NCBI GenBank assembly: GCA_963920705.1
Contig: OY987230.1
Span: 1,364,001 to 1,428,000, forward strand
DNA from: Odiellus spinosus
Lineage: Eukaryota > Arthropoda > Arachnida > Opiliones > Phalangiidae
DNA: 64,000 bases
Direction of reading: 5' to 3'
Part shown: piece after piece, positions 25,501 to 37,300 of the stretch
Position numbering within the stretch: position 1 is the first letter of the stretch
Layout: each line of letters begins with the position of its first letter
Notes under the pieces: model-generated
Seen by the model: the letters and a program-made list of their open reading frames with translations, nothing else
Database searches by the model: none
Told to the model about the DNA's origin: nothing
Program-made: the position numbers and the translations under genes

Positions 25501-27375
25501 GAATTGTCCATATTTTCCATGTTTTTCAACGGATTTTTGAAAACTCTTATTATTTAAACTGTCCATTAATTGCTCTTTCGAATGACTTTGGTTTTGTCTA
25601 AATTGCAAAATTGTGACAAATATAAAATTGGTTAAAATTAAGCAAAAACGCTTAAAAATCCAAGATTATTGGATTCAAATGGACACAAAACTTTTGATTT
25701 TTAAGCGATTTAGACAAAATTAAGACCACTCGAAAGAGCAAATATTGGTCTATCTAAAAAACAAGAGTTTTGGAAAATCCGTTGAAAAACATGGAAAATA
25801 TGGACAATTCAAAAAACATCTAATATCAAAAAGCGAATTTTTAAAATCTGAAATTTGACTATTTTGATATTCTATGATTTCTTGAATTGGCCATAGTTTT
25901 CTTGTTTTTCAACGGATTTTCCAAAACTATTGTTTTTTAGATAGACCAAAATTTGGTCTTTCGAGTGGTCTTAATTTTGTCTAAATCGCTTAAAATTCAA
26001 AAGTTTTGTGTCCATTTGAATCCAATAATCTTGGATTTTTAAGCGTTTTTGCTTAATTTTAACCAATTTTATATTTGTCACAATTTTTCAATTTAGACAA
26101 AACCAAAGTCATTCGAAAGAGCAATTAATGGACAGTCTAAATAATAAGAGTTTTCAAAAATCCGTTGAAAAACAAGAAAAATATGGCCAATTCAAGAAAT
26201 CATAGAATATCAAAATAGTCAAATTTCAGATTTTCAAAATTCGCTTTTTGATATTAGATGTTTTTTGAATTGTCCATATTTTTCTTGTTTTTCAACGGAT
26301 TTTCCAAAACTATTGTTTTTTAGATAGACCAATATTTGCTCTTTCGAGTGGTCTTAATTTTGTCTAAATGGCTTAAAAATCAAAAGTTTTGTGTCCATTT
26401 GAATCCAATAATCTTGGATTTTTAAGCGTTTTTGCTTAATTTTAACCAATTTTATATTTGTCACAATTTTGCAATTTAGACAAAACCAAAGTCATTCGAA
26501 AGAGCAATTAATGGACAGTCTAAATAATAAGAGTTTTCAAAAATCCGTTGAAAAACAAGAAAAATATGGCCAATTCAAGAAATCATACAATATCAAAATA
26601 GTCAAATTTCAGATTTTAAAAATTCGCTTTTTGATATTAGATGTTTTTTGAATTGGCCATATTTTTCTTGTTTTTCAACGGATTTTTGAAAACTCTTATT
26701 ATTTAGTCTGTCCATTAATTGCTCTTTCGAATGACTTTGGTTTTGTCTAAATTGCAAAATTGTGACAAATATAAAATTGGTTAAATTTAAGCAAAAACGC
26801 TTAAAAATCCAAGATTATTGGATTCAAATGGACACAAAACTTTTGATTTTTAAGCGATTTAGACAAAATTAAGACCACTCGAAAGAGCAAATATTGGTCT
26901 ATCTAAAAAACAAGAGTTTTGGAAAATCCGTTGAAAAACATGGAAAATATGGACAATTCAAAAAACATCTAATATCAAAAAGCGAATTTTTAAAATCTGA
27001 AATTTGACTATTTTGATATTGTATGATTTCTTGAATTGTCCATATTTTTCTTGTTTTTCAACGGATTTTCCAAAACTATTGTTTTTTAGATAGACCAAAA
27101 TTTGGTCTTTCGAGTGGTCTTAATTTTGTCTAAATCGCTTAAAATTCAAAAGTTTTGTGTCCATTTGAATCCAATAATCTTGGATTTTTAAGCGTTTTTG
27201 CTTAATTTTTACCAATTTTATATTTGTCACAATTTTGCAATTTAGACAAAACCAAAGTCATTCGAAAGAGCAATTAATGGACAGTCTAAATAATAAGAGT
27301 TTTCAAAAATCCGTTGAAAAACAAGAAAAATATGGCCAATTCAAGAAATCATACAATATCAAAATAGTCAAATTT
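19740..27375. repeat. Satellite tile 4: alternating, plus-rich
   Basis: Blocks: plus to 21270, minus to 21650, plus to 22400, minus to 22780, plus to 23160, minus to 23550, plus to 24315, minus to 24700, plus to 25850, minus to 26610, plus to 26995, minus to 27375. One inner-segment-centred unit (about 24690-25072) is repeated immediately at about 25073-25455, marked by the shared private CGCTTATTGATATT. Confidence 0.82.
20590..25680 (+). repeat. Direct duplication at offset 3,043 bp with one extra unit
   Basis: 20590-22255 matches 23633-25680. Markers are AAATGTGGATAATTC (20838, 23881), TTATTGCATTC (21091, 24134), AAAACCCAAGTC, CCGTAGAAAAAC and TTTTTTGATTTGTCC. The second copy has one additional 383-bp unit inserted at about 25073-25455. 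About nine further differences make this older than the other duplications. The offset equals 8 x 383 minus 21, and a 21-bp deletion lies between the copies. Confidence 0.82.
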
Positions 27376-28140
27376 CAGATTTTCAAAATTCGCTTTGATA
27401 TTAGATGTTTTTTGAATTGTCCATATTTTCCATGTTTTTCAACGGATTTTTGAAAACTCTTATTATTTAAACTGTCCATTAATTGCTCTTTCGAATGACT
27501 TTGGTTTTGTCTAAATTGCAAAATTGTGACAAATATAAAATTGGTTAAAATTAAGCAAAAACGCTTAAAAATCCAAGATTATTGGATTCAAATGGACACA
27601 AAACTTTTGAATTTTAAGCGATTTAGACAAAATTAAGACCACTCGAAAGACCAAATTTTGGTCTATCTAAAAAACAATAGTTTTGGTAAATCCGTTGAAA
27701 AACATGGAAAATATGGACAATTCAAAAAACATCTAATATCAAAAAGCGAATTTTTAAAATCTGAAATTTGACTATTTTGATATTGTATGATTTCTTGAAT
27801 TGGCCATATTTTTCTTGCTTTTCAACGGATTTTTGAAAACTCTTATTATTTAGACTGTCCATTAATTGCTCTTTCGAATGACTTTGGTTTTGTCTAAATT
27901 GCAAAATTGTGACAAATATAAAATTGGTTAAAATTAAGCAAAAACGCTTAAAAATCCAAGATTATTGGATTCAAATGGACACAAAACTTTTGATTTTTAA
28001 GCGATTTAGACAAAATTAAGACCACTCGAAAGAGCAAATATTGGTCTATTTAAAAAACAAGAGTTTTGGAAAATCCGTTGAAAAACATGGAAAATATGGT
28101 CAATTCAAAAAACATCTAATATCAAAAAGCGAATTTTTAA

Positions 28141-28165
28141 AATCTGAAATTAATTAATTAATGGA
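28141..28165 (+). other. Deletion joint with AATT repeats (first of three)
   Basis: The inner segment stops at CTGAAATT and runs straight into AATTAATGGACAG of a minus unit, with an extra AATT between. About 285 bp of the expected array is missing, judged from the spacing of the central hairpins. The same joint is at 29801 and 30932, so it arose once and was copied. Confidence 0.8.
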
Positions 28166-30599
28166 CAGTCTAAATAATAAGAGTTTTCAAAAATCCGTTG
28201 AAAAACAAGAAAAATATGGCCAATTCAAGAAATCATACAATATCAAAATAGTCAAATTTCAGATTTTCAAAATTCGCTTTTTGATATTAGATGTTTTTTG
28301 AATTGTCCATATTTTCCATGTTTTTCAACGGATTTTCCAAAACTCTTGTTTTTTAGATAGACCAATATTTGCTCTTTCGAGTGGTCTTAATTTTGTCTAA
28401 ATCGCTTAAAATTCAAAAGTTTTGTGTCCATTTGAATCCAATTTTCTTGGATTTTTAAGCGTTTTTGCTTAATTTTAACCAATTTTATATTTGTCACAAT
28501 TTTGCAATTTAGACAAAACCAAAGTCATTCGAAAGAGCAATTAATGGACAGTCTAAATAATAAGAGTTTTCAAAAATCCGTTGAAAAACAAGAAAAATAT
28601 GGCCAATTCAAGAAATCATACAATATCAAAATAGTCAAATTTCAGATTTTCAAAATTCGCTTTTTGATATTAGATGTTTTTTGAATTGTCCAAATTTTCC
28701 ATGTTTTTCAACGGATTTTCCAAAACTCTTGTTTTTTAGATAGACCAATATTTGCTCTTTCGAGTGGTCTTAATTTTGACTAAATCGCTTAAAAATCAAA
28801 AGTTTTGTGTCCATTTGAATCCAATAATCTTGGATTTTTAAGCGTTTTTGCTTTATTTTAACCAATTTTATATTTGTCACAATTTTGCAATTTAGACAAA
28901 ACCAAAGTCATTCGAAAGAGCAAATATTGGTCTATCTAAAAAACAAGAGTTTTGGAAAATCCGTTGAAAAACATGGAAAATATGGACAATTCAAAAAACA
29001 TCTAATATCAAAAAGCGAATTTTGAAAATCTGAAATTTGACTATTTTGATATTCTATGATTTCTTGAATTGGCCATATTTTTCTTGTTTTTCAACGGATT
29101 TTTGAAAACTCTTATTATTTAGACTGTCCATTAATTGCTCTTTCGAATGACTTTGGTTTTGTCTAAATTGCAAAATTGTGACAAATATAAAATTGGTTAA
29201 AATTTAGCAAAAACGCTTAAAAATCCAAGATTATTGGATTCAAATGGACACAAAACTTTTGAATTTTAAGCGATTTAGACAAAATTAAGACCACTCGAAA
29301 GACCAAATTTTGGTCTATCTAAAAAACAATAGTTTTGGTAAATCCGTTGAAAAACATGGAAAATATGGACAATTCAAAAAACATCTAATATCAAAAAGCG
29401 AATTTTTAAAATCTGAAATTTGACTATTTTGATATTGTATGATTTCTTGAATTGGCCATATTTTTCTTGCTTTTCAACGGATTTTTGAAAACTCTTATTA
29501 TTTAGACTGTCCATTAATTGCTCTTTCGAATGACTTTGGTTTTGTCTAAATTGCAAAATTGTGACAAATATAAAATTGGTTAAAATTAAGGAAAAACGCT
29601 TAAAAATCCAAGATTATTGGATTCAAATGGACACAAAACTTTTGATTTTTAAGCGATTTAGACAAAATTAAGACCACTCGAAAGAGCAAATATTGGTCTA
29701 TTTAAAAAACAAGAGTTTTGGAAAATCCGTTGAAAAACATGGAAAATATGGTCAATTCAAAAAACATCTAATATCAAAAAGCGAATTTTTAAAATCTGAA
29801 ATTAATTAATTAATGGACAGTCTAAATAATAAGAGTTTTCAAAAATCCGTTGAAAAACAAGAAAAATATGGCCAATTCAAGAAATCATACAATATCAAAA
29901 TAGTCAAATTTCAGATTTTCAAAATTCGCTTTTTGATATTAGATGTTTTTTGAATTGTCCATATTTTCCATGTTTTTCAACGGATTTTCCAAAACTCTTG
30001 TTTTTTAGATAGACCAATATTTGCTCTTTCGAGTGGTCTTAATTTTGTCTAAATCGCTTAAAATTCAAAAGTTTTGTGTCCATTTGAATCCAATTTTCTT
30101 GGATTTTTAAGCGTTTTTGCTTAATTTTAACCAATTTTATATTTGTCACAATTTTGCAATTTAGACAAAACCAAAGTCATTCGAAAGAGCAATTAATGGA
30201 CAGTCTAAATAATAAGAGTTTTCAAAAATCCGTTGAAAAACAAGAAAAATATGGCCAATTCAAGAAATCATACAATATCAAAATAGTCAAATTTCAGATT
30301 TTCAAAATTCGCTTTTTGATATTAGATGTTTTTTGAATTGTCCAAATTTTCCATGTTTTTCAACGGATTTTCCAAAACTCTTGTTTTTTAGATAGACCAA
30401 TATTTGCTCTTTCGAGTGGTCTTAATTTTGACTAAATCGCTTAAAAATCAAAAGTTTTGTGTCCATTTGAATCCAATAATCTTGGATTTTTAAGCGTTTT
30501 TGCTTTATTTTAACCAATTTTATATTTGTCACAATTTTGCAATTTAGACAAAACCAAAGTCATTCGAAAGAGCAAATATTGGTCTATCTAAAAAACAAG

Positions 30600-30640
30600 A
30601 GTTTTGGAAAATCCGTTGAAAACTCTTATTATTTAGACTG
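30600..30640 (+). other. 138-bp deletion removing an inner segment and one box
   Basis: The sequence reads AAATCCGTTGAAAACTCTT: the left box joins directly to the flank that normally follows the right box. The inner segment, one box and 8 bp are gone (138 bp from hairpin spacing, 266 bp instead of the usual 404 bp for a minus-to-plus step). TGAAAA is shared at both breakpoints, so a microhomology event is likely. Confidence 0.8.
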
Positions 30641-31511
30641 TCCATTAATTGCTCTTTCGAATGACTTTGGTTTTGTCTAAATTGCAAAATTGTGACAAAT
30701 ATAAAATTGGTTAAAATTAAGCAAAAACGCTTAAAAATCCAAGATTATTGGATTCAAATGGACACAAAACTTTTGATTTTTAAGCGATTTAGACAAAATT
30801 AAGACCACTCGAAAGAGCAAATATTGGTCTATTTAAAAAACAAGAGTTTTGGAAAATCCGTTGAAAAACATGGAAAATATGGTCAATTCAAAAAACATCT
30901 AATATCAAAAAGCGAATTTTTAAAATCTGAAATTAATTAATTAATGGACAGTCTAAATAATAAGAGTTTTCAAAAATCCGTTGAAAAACAAGAAAAATAT
31001 GGCCAATTCAAGAAATCATACAATATCAAAATAGTCAAATTTCAGATTTTCAAAATTCGCTTTTTGATATTAGATGTTTTTTGAATTGTCCATATTTTCC
31101 ATGTTTTTCAACGGATTTTCCAAAACTCTTGTTTTTTAGATAGACCAATATTTGCTCTTTCGAGTGGTCTTAATTTTGTCTAAATCGCTTAAAATTCAAA
31201 AGTTTTGTGTCCATTTGAATCCAATTTTCTTGGATTTTTAAGCGTTTTTGCTTAATTTTAACCAATTTTATATTTGTCACAATTTTGCAATTTAGACAAA
31301 ACCAAAGTCATTCGAAAGAGCAATTAATGGACAGTCTAAATAATAAGAGTTTTCAAAAATCCGTTGAAAAACAAGAAAAATATGGCCAATTCAAGAAATC
31401 ATACAATATCAAAATAGTCAAATTTCAGATTTTCAAAATTCGCTTTTTGATATTAGATGTTTTTTGAATTGTCCAAATTTTCCATGTTTTTCAACGGATT
31501 TTCCAAAACTC

Positions 31512-34500
31512 TTGTTTTTTAGATAGACCAATATTTGCTCTTTCGAGTGGTCTTAATTTTGACTAAATCGCTTAAAAATCAAAAGTTTTGTGTCCATTTG
31601 AATCCAATAATCTTGGATTTTTAAGCGTTTTTGCTTTATTTTAACCAATTTTATATTTGTCACAATTTTGCAATTTAGACAAAACCAAAGTCATTCGAAA
31701 GAGCAAATATTGGTCTATCTAAAAAACAAGAGTTTTGGAAAATCCGTTGAAAAACATGGAAAATATGGACAATTCAAAAAACATCTAATATCAAAAAGCG
31801 AATTTTGAAAATCTGAAATTTGACTATTTTGATATTCTATGATTTCTTGAATTGGCCATATTTTTCTTGTTTTTCAACGGATTTTTGAAAACTCTTATTA
31901 TTTAGACTGTCCATTAATTGCTCTTTCGAATGACTTTGGTTTTGTCTAAATTGCAAAATTGTGACAAATATAAAATTGGTTAAAATTAAGCAAAAACGCT
32001 TAAAAATCCAAGATTATTGGATTCAAATGGACCCAAATTTTTGAATTTTAAGCGATTTAGACAAAATTAAGACCACTCGAAAGAGCAAATATTGGTCTAT
32101 CTAAAAAACAAGAGTTTTGGAAAATCCGTTGAAAAACATGGAAAATATGGACAATTCAAAAAACATCTAATATCAAAAGCGAATTTTGAAAATCTGAAAT
32201 TTGACTATTTTGATATTCTATGATTTCTTGAATTGGCCATATTTTTCTTGTTTTTCAACGGATTTTTGAAAACTCTTATTATTTAGACTGTCCATTAATT
32301 GCTCTTTCGAATGACTTTGGTTTTGTCTAAATTGCAAAATTGTGACAAATATAAAATTGGTTAAAATTAAGCAAAAACGCTTAAAAATCCAAGATTATTG
32401 GATTCAAATGGACACAAAACTTTTGAATTTTAAGCGATTTAGACAAAATTAAGACCACTCGAAAGACCAAATTTTGGTCTATCTAAAAAACAATAGTTTT
32501 GGAAAATCCGTTGAAAAACAAGAAAAATATGGCCAATTCAAGAAATCATACAATATCAAAATAGTCAAATTTCAGATTTTCAAAATTCGCTTTTTGATAT
32601 TAGATGTTTTTTGAATTGTCCATATTTTCCATGTTTTTCAACGGATTTTTGAAAACTCTTATTATTTAAACTGTCCATTAATTGCTATTTCGAATGACTT
32701 TGGTTTTGTCTAAATTGCAAAATTGTGACAAATATAAAATTGGTTAAAATAAAGCAAAAACGCTTAAAAATCCAAGATTATTGGATTCAAATGGACACAA
32801 AACTTTTGATTTTTAAGCGATTTAGACAAAATTAACACCACTCGAAAGAGCAAATATTGGTCTATCTGAAAATCAAGAGTTTTGGAAAATGCGTTGAAAA
32901 ACATGGAAAATATGGACAATTCAAAAAACATCTAATATCAAAAAGCGAATTTTGAAAATCTGAAATTTGACTATTTTGATATTCTATGATTTCTTGAATT
33001 GGCCATAATTTTCTTGTTTTTCAACGGATTTTTGAAAACTCTTATTATTTAGACTGTCCATTAATTGCTCTTTCGAATGACTTTGGTTTTGTCTAAATTG
33101 CAAAATTGTGACAAATATAAAATTGGTTAAAATTAAGCAAAAACGCTTAAAAATCCAAGATTATTGGATTCAAATGGACACAAAACTTTTGATTTTTAAG
33201 CGATTTAGACAAAATTAAGATCACTCGAAAGAGCAAATATTGGTCTATCTAAAAAACAAGAGTTTTGGAAAATCCGTTGAAAAACAGAAAATATGGACAA
33301 TTCAAAAAACCTCTAATATCAAAAAGCGAATTTTGAAAATCTGAAATTTGACTATTTTGATATTCTATGATTTCTTAAATTGGCCATATTTTTCTTGTTT
33401 TTCAACGGATTTTTGAAAACTATTGTTTTTTAGATAGACCAAAATTTGATCTTTCGAGTGGTCTTAATTTTGTCTAAATCGCTTAAAATTCAAAAGTTTT
33501 GTGTCCATTTGAATCCAATAATCTTGGATTTTTAAGCGTTTTTGCTTAATTTTAACCAATTTTATATTTGTCACAATTTTGCAATTTAGACAAAACGAAA
33601 GTCATTCGAAAGAGCAATTAATGGACAGTCTAAATAATAAGAGTTTTCAAAAATCCGTTGAAAAACAAGAAAAATATGGCCAATTCAAGAAATCATAGAA
33701 TATCAAAATAGTCAAATTTCAGATTTTAAAAATTCGCTTTTTGATATTATATGTTTTTTGAATTGTCCATATTTTCCATGTTTTTCAACGGATTTTTGAA
33801 AACTCTTATTATTTAAACTGTCCATTAATTGCTCTTTCGAATGACTTTGGTTTTGTCTAAATTGCAAAATTGTGACAAATATAAAATTGGTTAAAATTAA
33901 GCAAAAACGCTTAAAAATCCAAGATTATTGGATTCAAATGGACACAAAACTTTTGATTTTTAAGCGATTTAGACAAAATTAAGACCACTCGAAAGAGCAA
34001 ATATTGGTCTATCTAAAAAAACAAGAGTTTTGGAAAATCCGTTGAAAAACATGGAAAATATGGGCAATTCAAAAAACATCTAATATCAAAAAGCGAATTT
34101 TGAAAATCTGAAATTTGACTATTTTGATATTCTATGATTTCTTGAATTGGCCATATTTTTCTTGTTTTTCAACGGATTTTTGAAAACTCTTATTATTTAG
34201 ACTGTCCATTAATTGCTCTTTCGAATGACTTTGGTTTTGTCTAAATTGCAAAATTGTGACAAATATAAAATTGGTTAAAATTAAGCAAAAACGCTTAAAA
34301 ATCCAAGATTATTGGATTCAAATGGACACAAAACTTTTGATTTTTAAGCGATTTAGACAAAATAAAGACCACTCGAAAGACCAAATATTGGTCTATCTAA
34401 AAAACAAGAGTTTTGGAAAATCCGTTGAAAAACATGGAAAATATGGCCAATTCAAAAAACATCTAATATCAAAAAGCGAATTTTGAAAATCTGAAATTTG

Positions 34501-35141
34501 ACTATTTTGATATTGTATGATTTCTTGAATTGGCCATATTTTTCTTGTTTTTCAACGGATTTTCCAAAACTATTGTTTTTTAGATAGACCAATATTTGCT
34601 CTTTCGAGTGGTCTTAATTTTGACTAAATCGCTTAAAAATCAAAAGTTTTGTGTCCATTTGAATCCAATAATCTTGGATTTTTAAGCGTTTTTGCTTCAT
34701 TTTAACCAATTTTATATTTGTCACAATTTTGCAATTTAGACAAAACCAAAGTCATTCGAAAGAGCAAATATTGGTCTATCTAAAAAACAAGAGTTTTGGA
34801 AAATCCGTTGAAAAACATGGAAAATATGGACAATTCAAAAAACATCTAATATCAAAAAGCGAATTTTGAAAATCTGAAATTTGACTATTTTGATATTCTA
34901 TGATTTCTTGAATTGGCCATATTTTTCTTGTTTTTCAACGGATTTTTGAAAACTCTTATTATTTAGACTGTCCATTAATTGCTCTTTCGAATGACTTTGG
35001 TTTTGTCTAAATTGCAAAATTGTGACAAATATAAAATTGGTTAAAATTAAGCAAAAACGCTTAAAAATCCAAGATTATTGGATTCAAATGGACCCAAATT
35101 TTTGAATTTTAAGCGATTTAGACAAAATTAAGACCACTCGA
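31512..35141 (+). repeat. Direct repeat, offset 3,061 bp (8 units)
   Basis: 31512-32080 matches 34573-35141. Shared private variants are TTTTGACTAAATCG (31557, 34618) and GGACCCAAATTTTTG (32029, 35090). One difference was noted (TTTGCTTTATTT against TTTGCTTCATTT). Confidence 0.82.
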
Positions 35142-35255
35142 AACACCAAATTTTGGTCTATCTAAAAAACAATAGTTTTGGAAAATCCGTTGAAAAACAA
35201 GAAAAATATGGCCAATTCAAGAAATCATACAATATCAAAATAGTCAAATTTCAGA
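31700..35255. repeat. Satellite tile 6: plus-rich stretch before the 13-unit duplication
   Basis: Blocks: plus to 33340, minus to 33720, plus to 34490, minus to 34755, plus to 35255. It contains the second copy of a 3,061-bp-offset repeat (31512-32080 and 34573-35141), marked by the private GACCCAAATTTTTG. At 34756 a minus outer segment joins a plus-type arm. Confidence 0.82.
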
Positions 35256-37300
35256 TTTTCAAAATTCGCTTTTTGATATTAGATGTTTTTTGAATTGTCC
35301 ATATTTTCCATGTTTTTCAACGGATTTTCCAAAACTCTTGTTTTTTAGATAGACCAATATTTGCTCTTTCGATTGGTCTTAATTTTGTCTAAATCGCTTT
35401 AAAATCAAAAGTTTTGTGTCCATTTGAATCCAATAATCTTGGATTTTTAAGCGTTTTTGCTTTATTTTAACCAATTTTATATTTGTCACAATTTTGCTAT
35501 TTAGACAAAACCAAAGTCATTCGAAAGAGCAATTAATGGACAGTCTAAATAATAAGAGTTTTCAAAAATCCGTTGAAAAACAAGAAAAATATGGCCAATT
35601 CAAGAAATCATAGAATATCAAAATAGTCAAATTTCAGATTTTCAAAATTCGCTTTTTGATATTAGATGTTTTTTGAATTGTCCATATTTTCCATGTTTTT
35701 CAACGGATTTTCCAAAACTCTTGTTTTTTAGATAGACCAATATTTGCTCTTTCGAGTGGTCTTAATTTTGTCTAAATCGCTTTAAAATCAAAAGTTTTGT
35801 GTCCATTTGAATCCAATAATCTTGAATTTTTAAGCGTTTTTGCTTAATTTTAACCAATTTTATATTTGTCACAATTTTGCAATTTAGACAAAACCAAAGT
35901 CATTCGAAAGAGCAATTAATGGACAGTCTAAATAATAAGAGTTTTCAAAAATCCGTTCAAAAACAAGAAAAATATGGCCAATTCAAAAAACATCTAATAT
36001 CAAAAAGCGAATTTTTAAAATCTGAAATTTGACTATTTTGATATTGTATGATTTCTTGAATTGGCCATATTTTTCTTGTTTTTCAACGGATTTTCCAAAC
36101 TATTTTTTTTAGATAGACCAAAATTTGGTCTTTCGAGTGGTTTTAATTTTGTCTAAATCGCTTAAAATTCAAAAGTTTTGTGTCCATTTGAATCCAATAA
36201 TCTTGGATTTTTAAGCGTTTTTGCTTAATTTTAACAAATTTTATATTTGTCACAATTTTGCAATTTAGACAAAACGAAAGTCATTCGAAAGAGCAATTAA
36301 TGGAGTCTAAATAATAAGAGTTTTCAAAAATCCGTTGAAAAACAAGAAAAATATGGCCAATTCAAGAAATCATAGAATATCAAAATAGTCAAATTTCAGA
36401 TTTTCAAAATTCGCTTTTTGATATTAGATGTTTTTTGAATTGTCCATATTTTCCATGTTTTTCAACGGATTTTCCAAAGCTCTTGTTTTTTAGATAGACC
36501 AATATTTGCTCTTTCGATTGGTCTTAATTTTGTCTAAATCGCTTTAAAATCAAAAGTTTTGTGTCCATTTGAATCCAATAATCTTGGATTTTTAAGCGTT
36601 TTTGCTTTATTTTAACCAATTTTATATTTGTCACAATTTTGCAATTTAGACAAAACCAAAGTCATTCGAAAGAGCAATTAATGGACAGTCTAAATAATAA
36701 GAGTTTTCAAAAATCCGTTGAAAAACAAGAAAAATATGGCCAATTCAAGAAATCATAGAATATCAAAATAGTCAAATTTCAGATTTTCAAAATTCGCTTT
36801 TTGATATTAGATGTTTTTTGAATTGTCCATATTTTCCATGTTTTTCAACGGATTTTTGAAAACTCTTATTATTTAAACTGTCCATTAATTGCTCTTTCGA
36901 ATGACTTTGGTTTTGTCTAAATTGCAAAATTGTGACAAATATAAAATTGGTTAAAATTAAGCAAAAACGCTTAAAAATCCAAGATTTTTGGATTCAAATG
37001 GACACAAAACTTTTGATTTTTAAGCGATTTAGACAAAATTAAGACCACTCGAAAGAGCAAATATTGGTCTATCTAAAAAAACAAGAGTTTTGGAAAATCC
37101 GTTGAAAAACATGGAAAATATGGGCAATTCAAAAAACATCTAATATCAAAAAGCGAATTTTGAAAATCTGAAATTTGACTATTTTGATATTCTATGATTT
37201 CTTGAATTGGCCATATTTTTCTTGTTTTTCAACGGATTTTTGAAAACTCTTATTATTTAGACTGTCCATTAATTGCTCTTTCGAATGACTTTGGTTTTGT
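33800..37300 (+). repeat. Direct repeat, offset about 3,060 bp, around 33.8-34.2 and 36.9-37.3 kb
   Basis: Both places carry a run of seven A in CTAAAAAAACAAGAG (34013, 37073) and ATATGGGCAATTC (34061, 37121), which are rare elsewhere apart from the 13-unit copy at 42.1 kb. The borders were not traced precisely. Confidence 0.65.

Larger units (their letters stand above)
27375..31700. repeat. Satellite tile 5: three-copy block with shortened units
   Basis: Blocks: plus to 28149, minus to 28912, plus to 29801, minus to about 30615, plus to 30932, minus to 31700. Three borders are true deletion joints rather than palindrome switches (28149, 29801 and 30932, all reading ATTAATTAATTAATGG). At about 28912 and 30570 a minus outer segment passes directly into a plus-type arm at TTCGAAAGAGCAA. 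Confidence 0.82.
27553..31987 (+). repeat. Three-copy block, offsets 1,652 and 1,131 bp
   Basis: Copy 1 is 27553-29204, copy 2 follows at +1,652, and copy 3 at a further +1,131. Markers present in all three are the ATTAATTAATTAATGG joint (28149, 29801, 30932), CTATTTAAAAAAC (28046, 29698, 30829) and TTTTGACTAAATCGC (28774, 30426, 31557). TTGCTTTTCAACGG (27815, 29467) is missing from copy 3 because of a joint at about 30616. The 521-bp difference is one unit plus 138 bp. Copies 1 and 2 differ at about one site. Confidence 0.88.

Noticed and set aside
28141-28165. TTAATTAATTAA as a microsatellite or target-site duplication of an insertion
   Set aside because: It is a short joint between two satellite pieces with AATT at the breakpoints. 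Nothing is inserted, and the same joint was copied three times by duplication.
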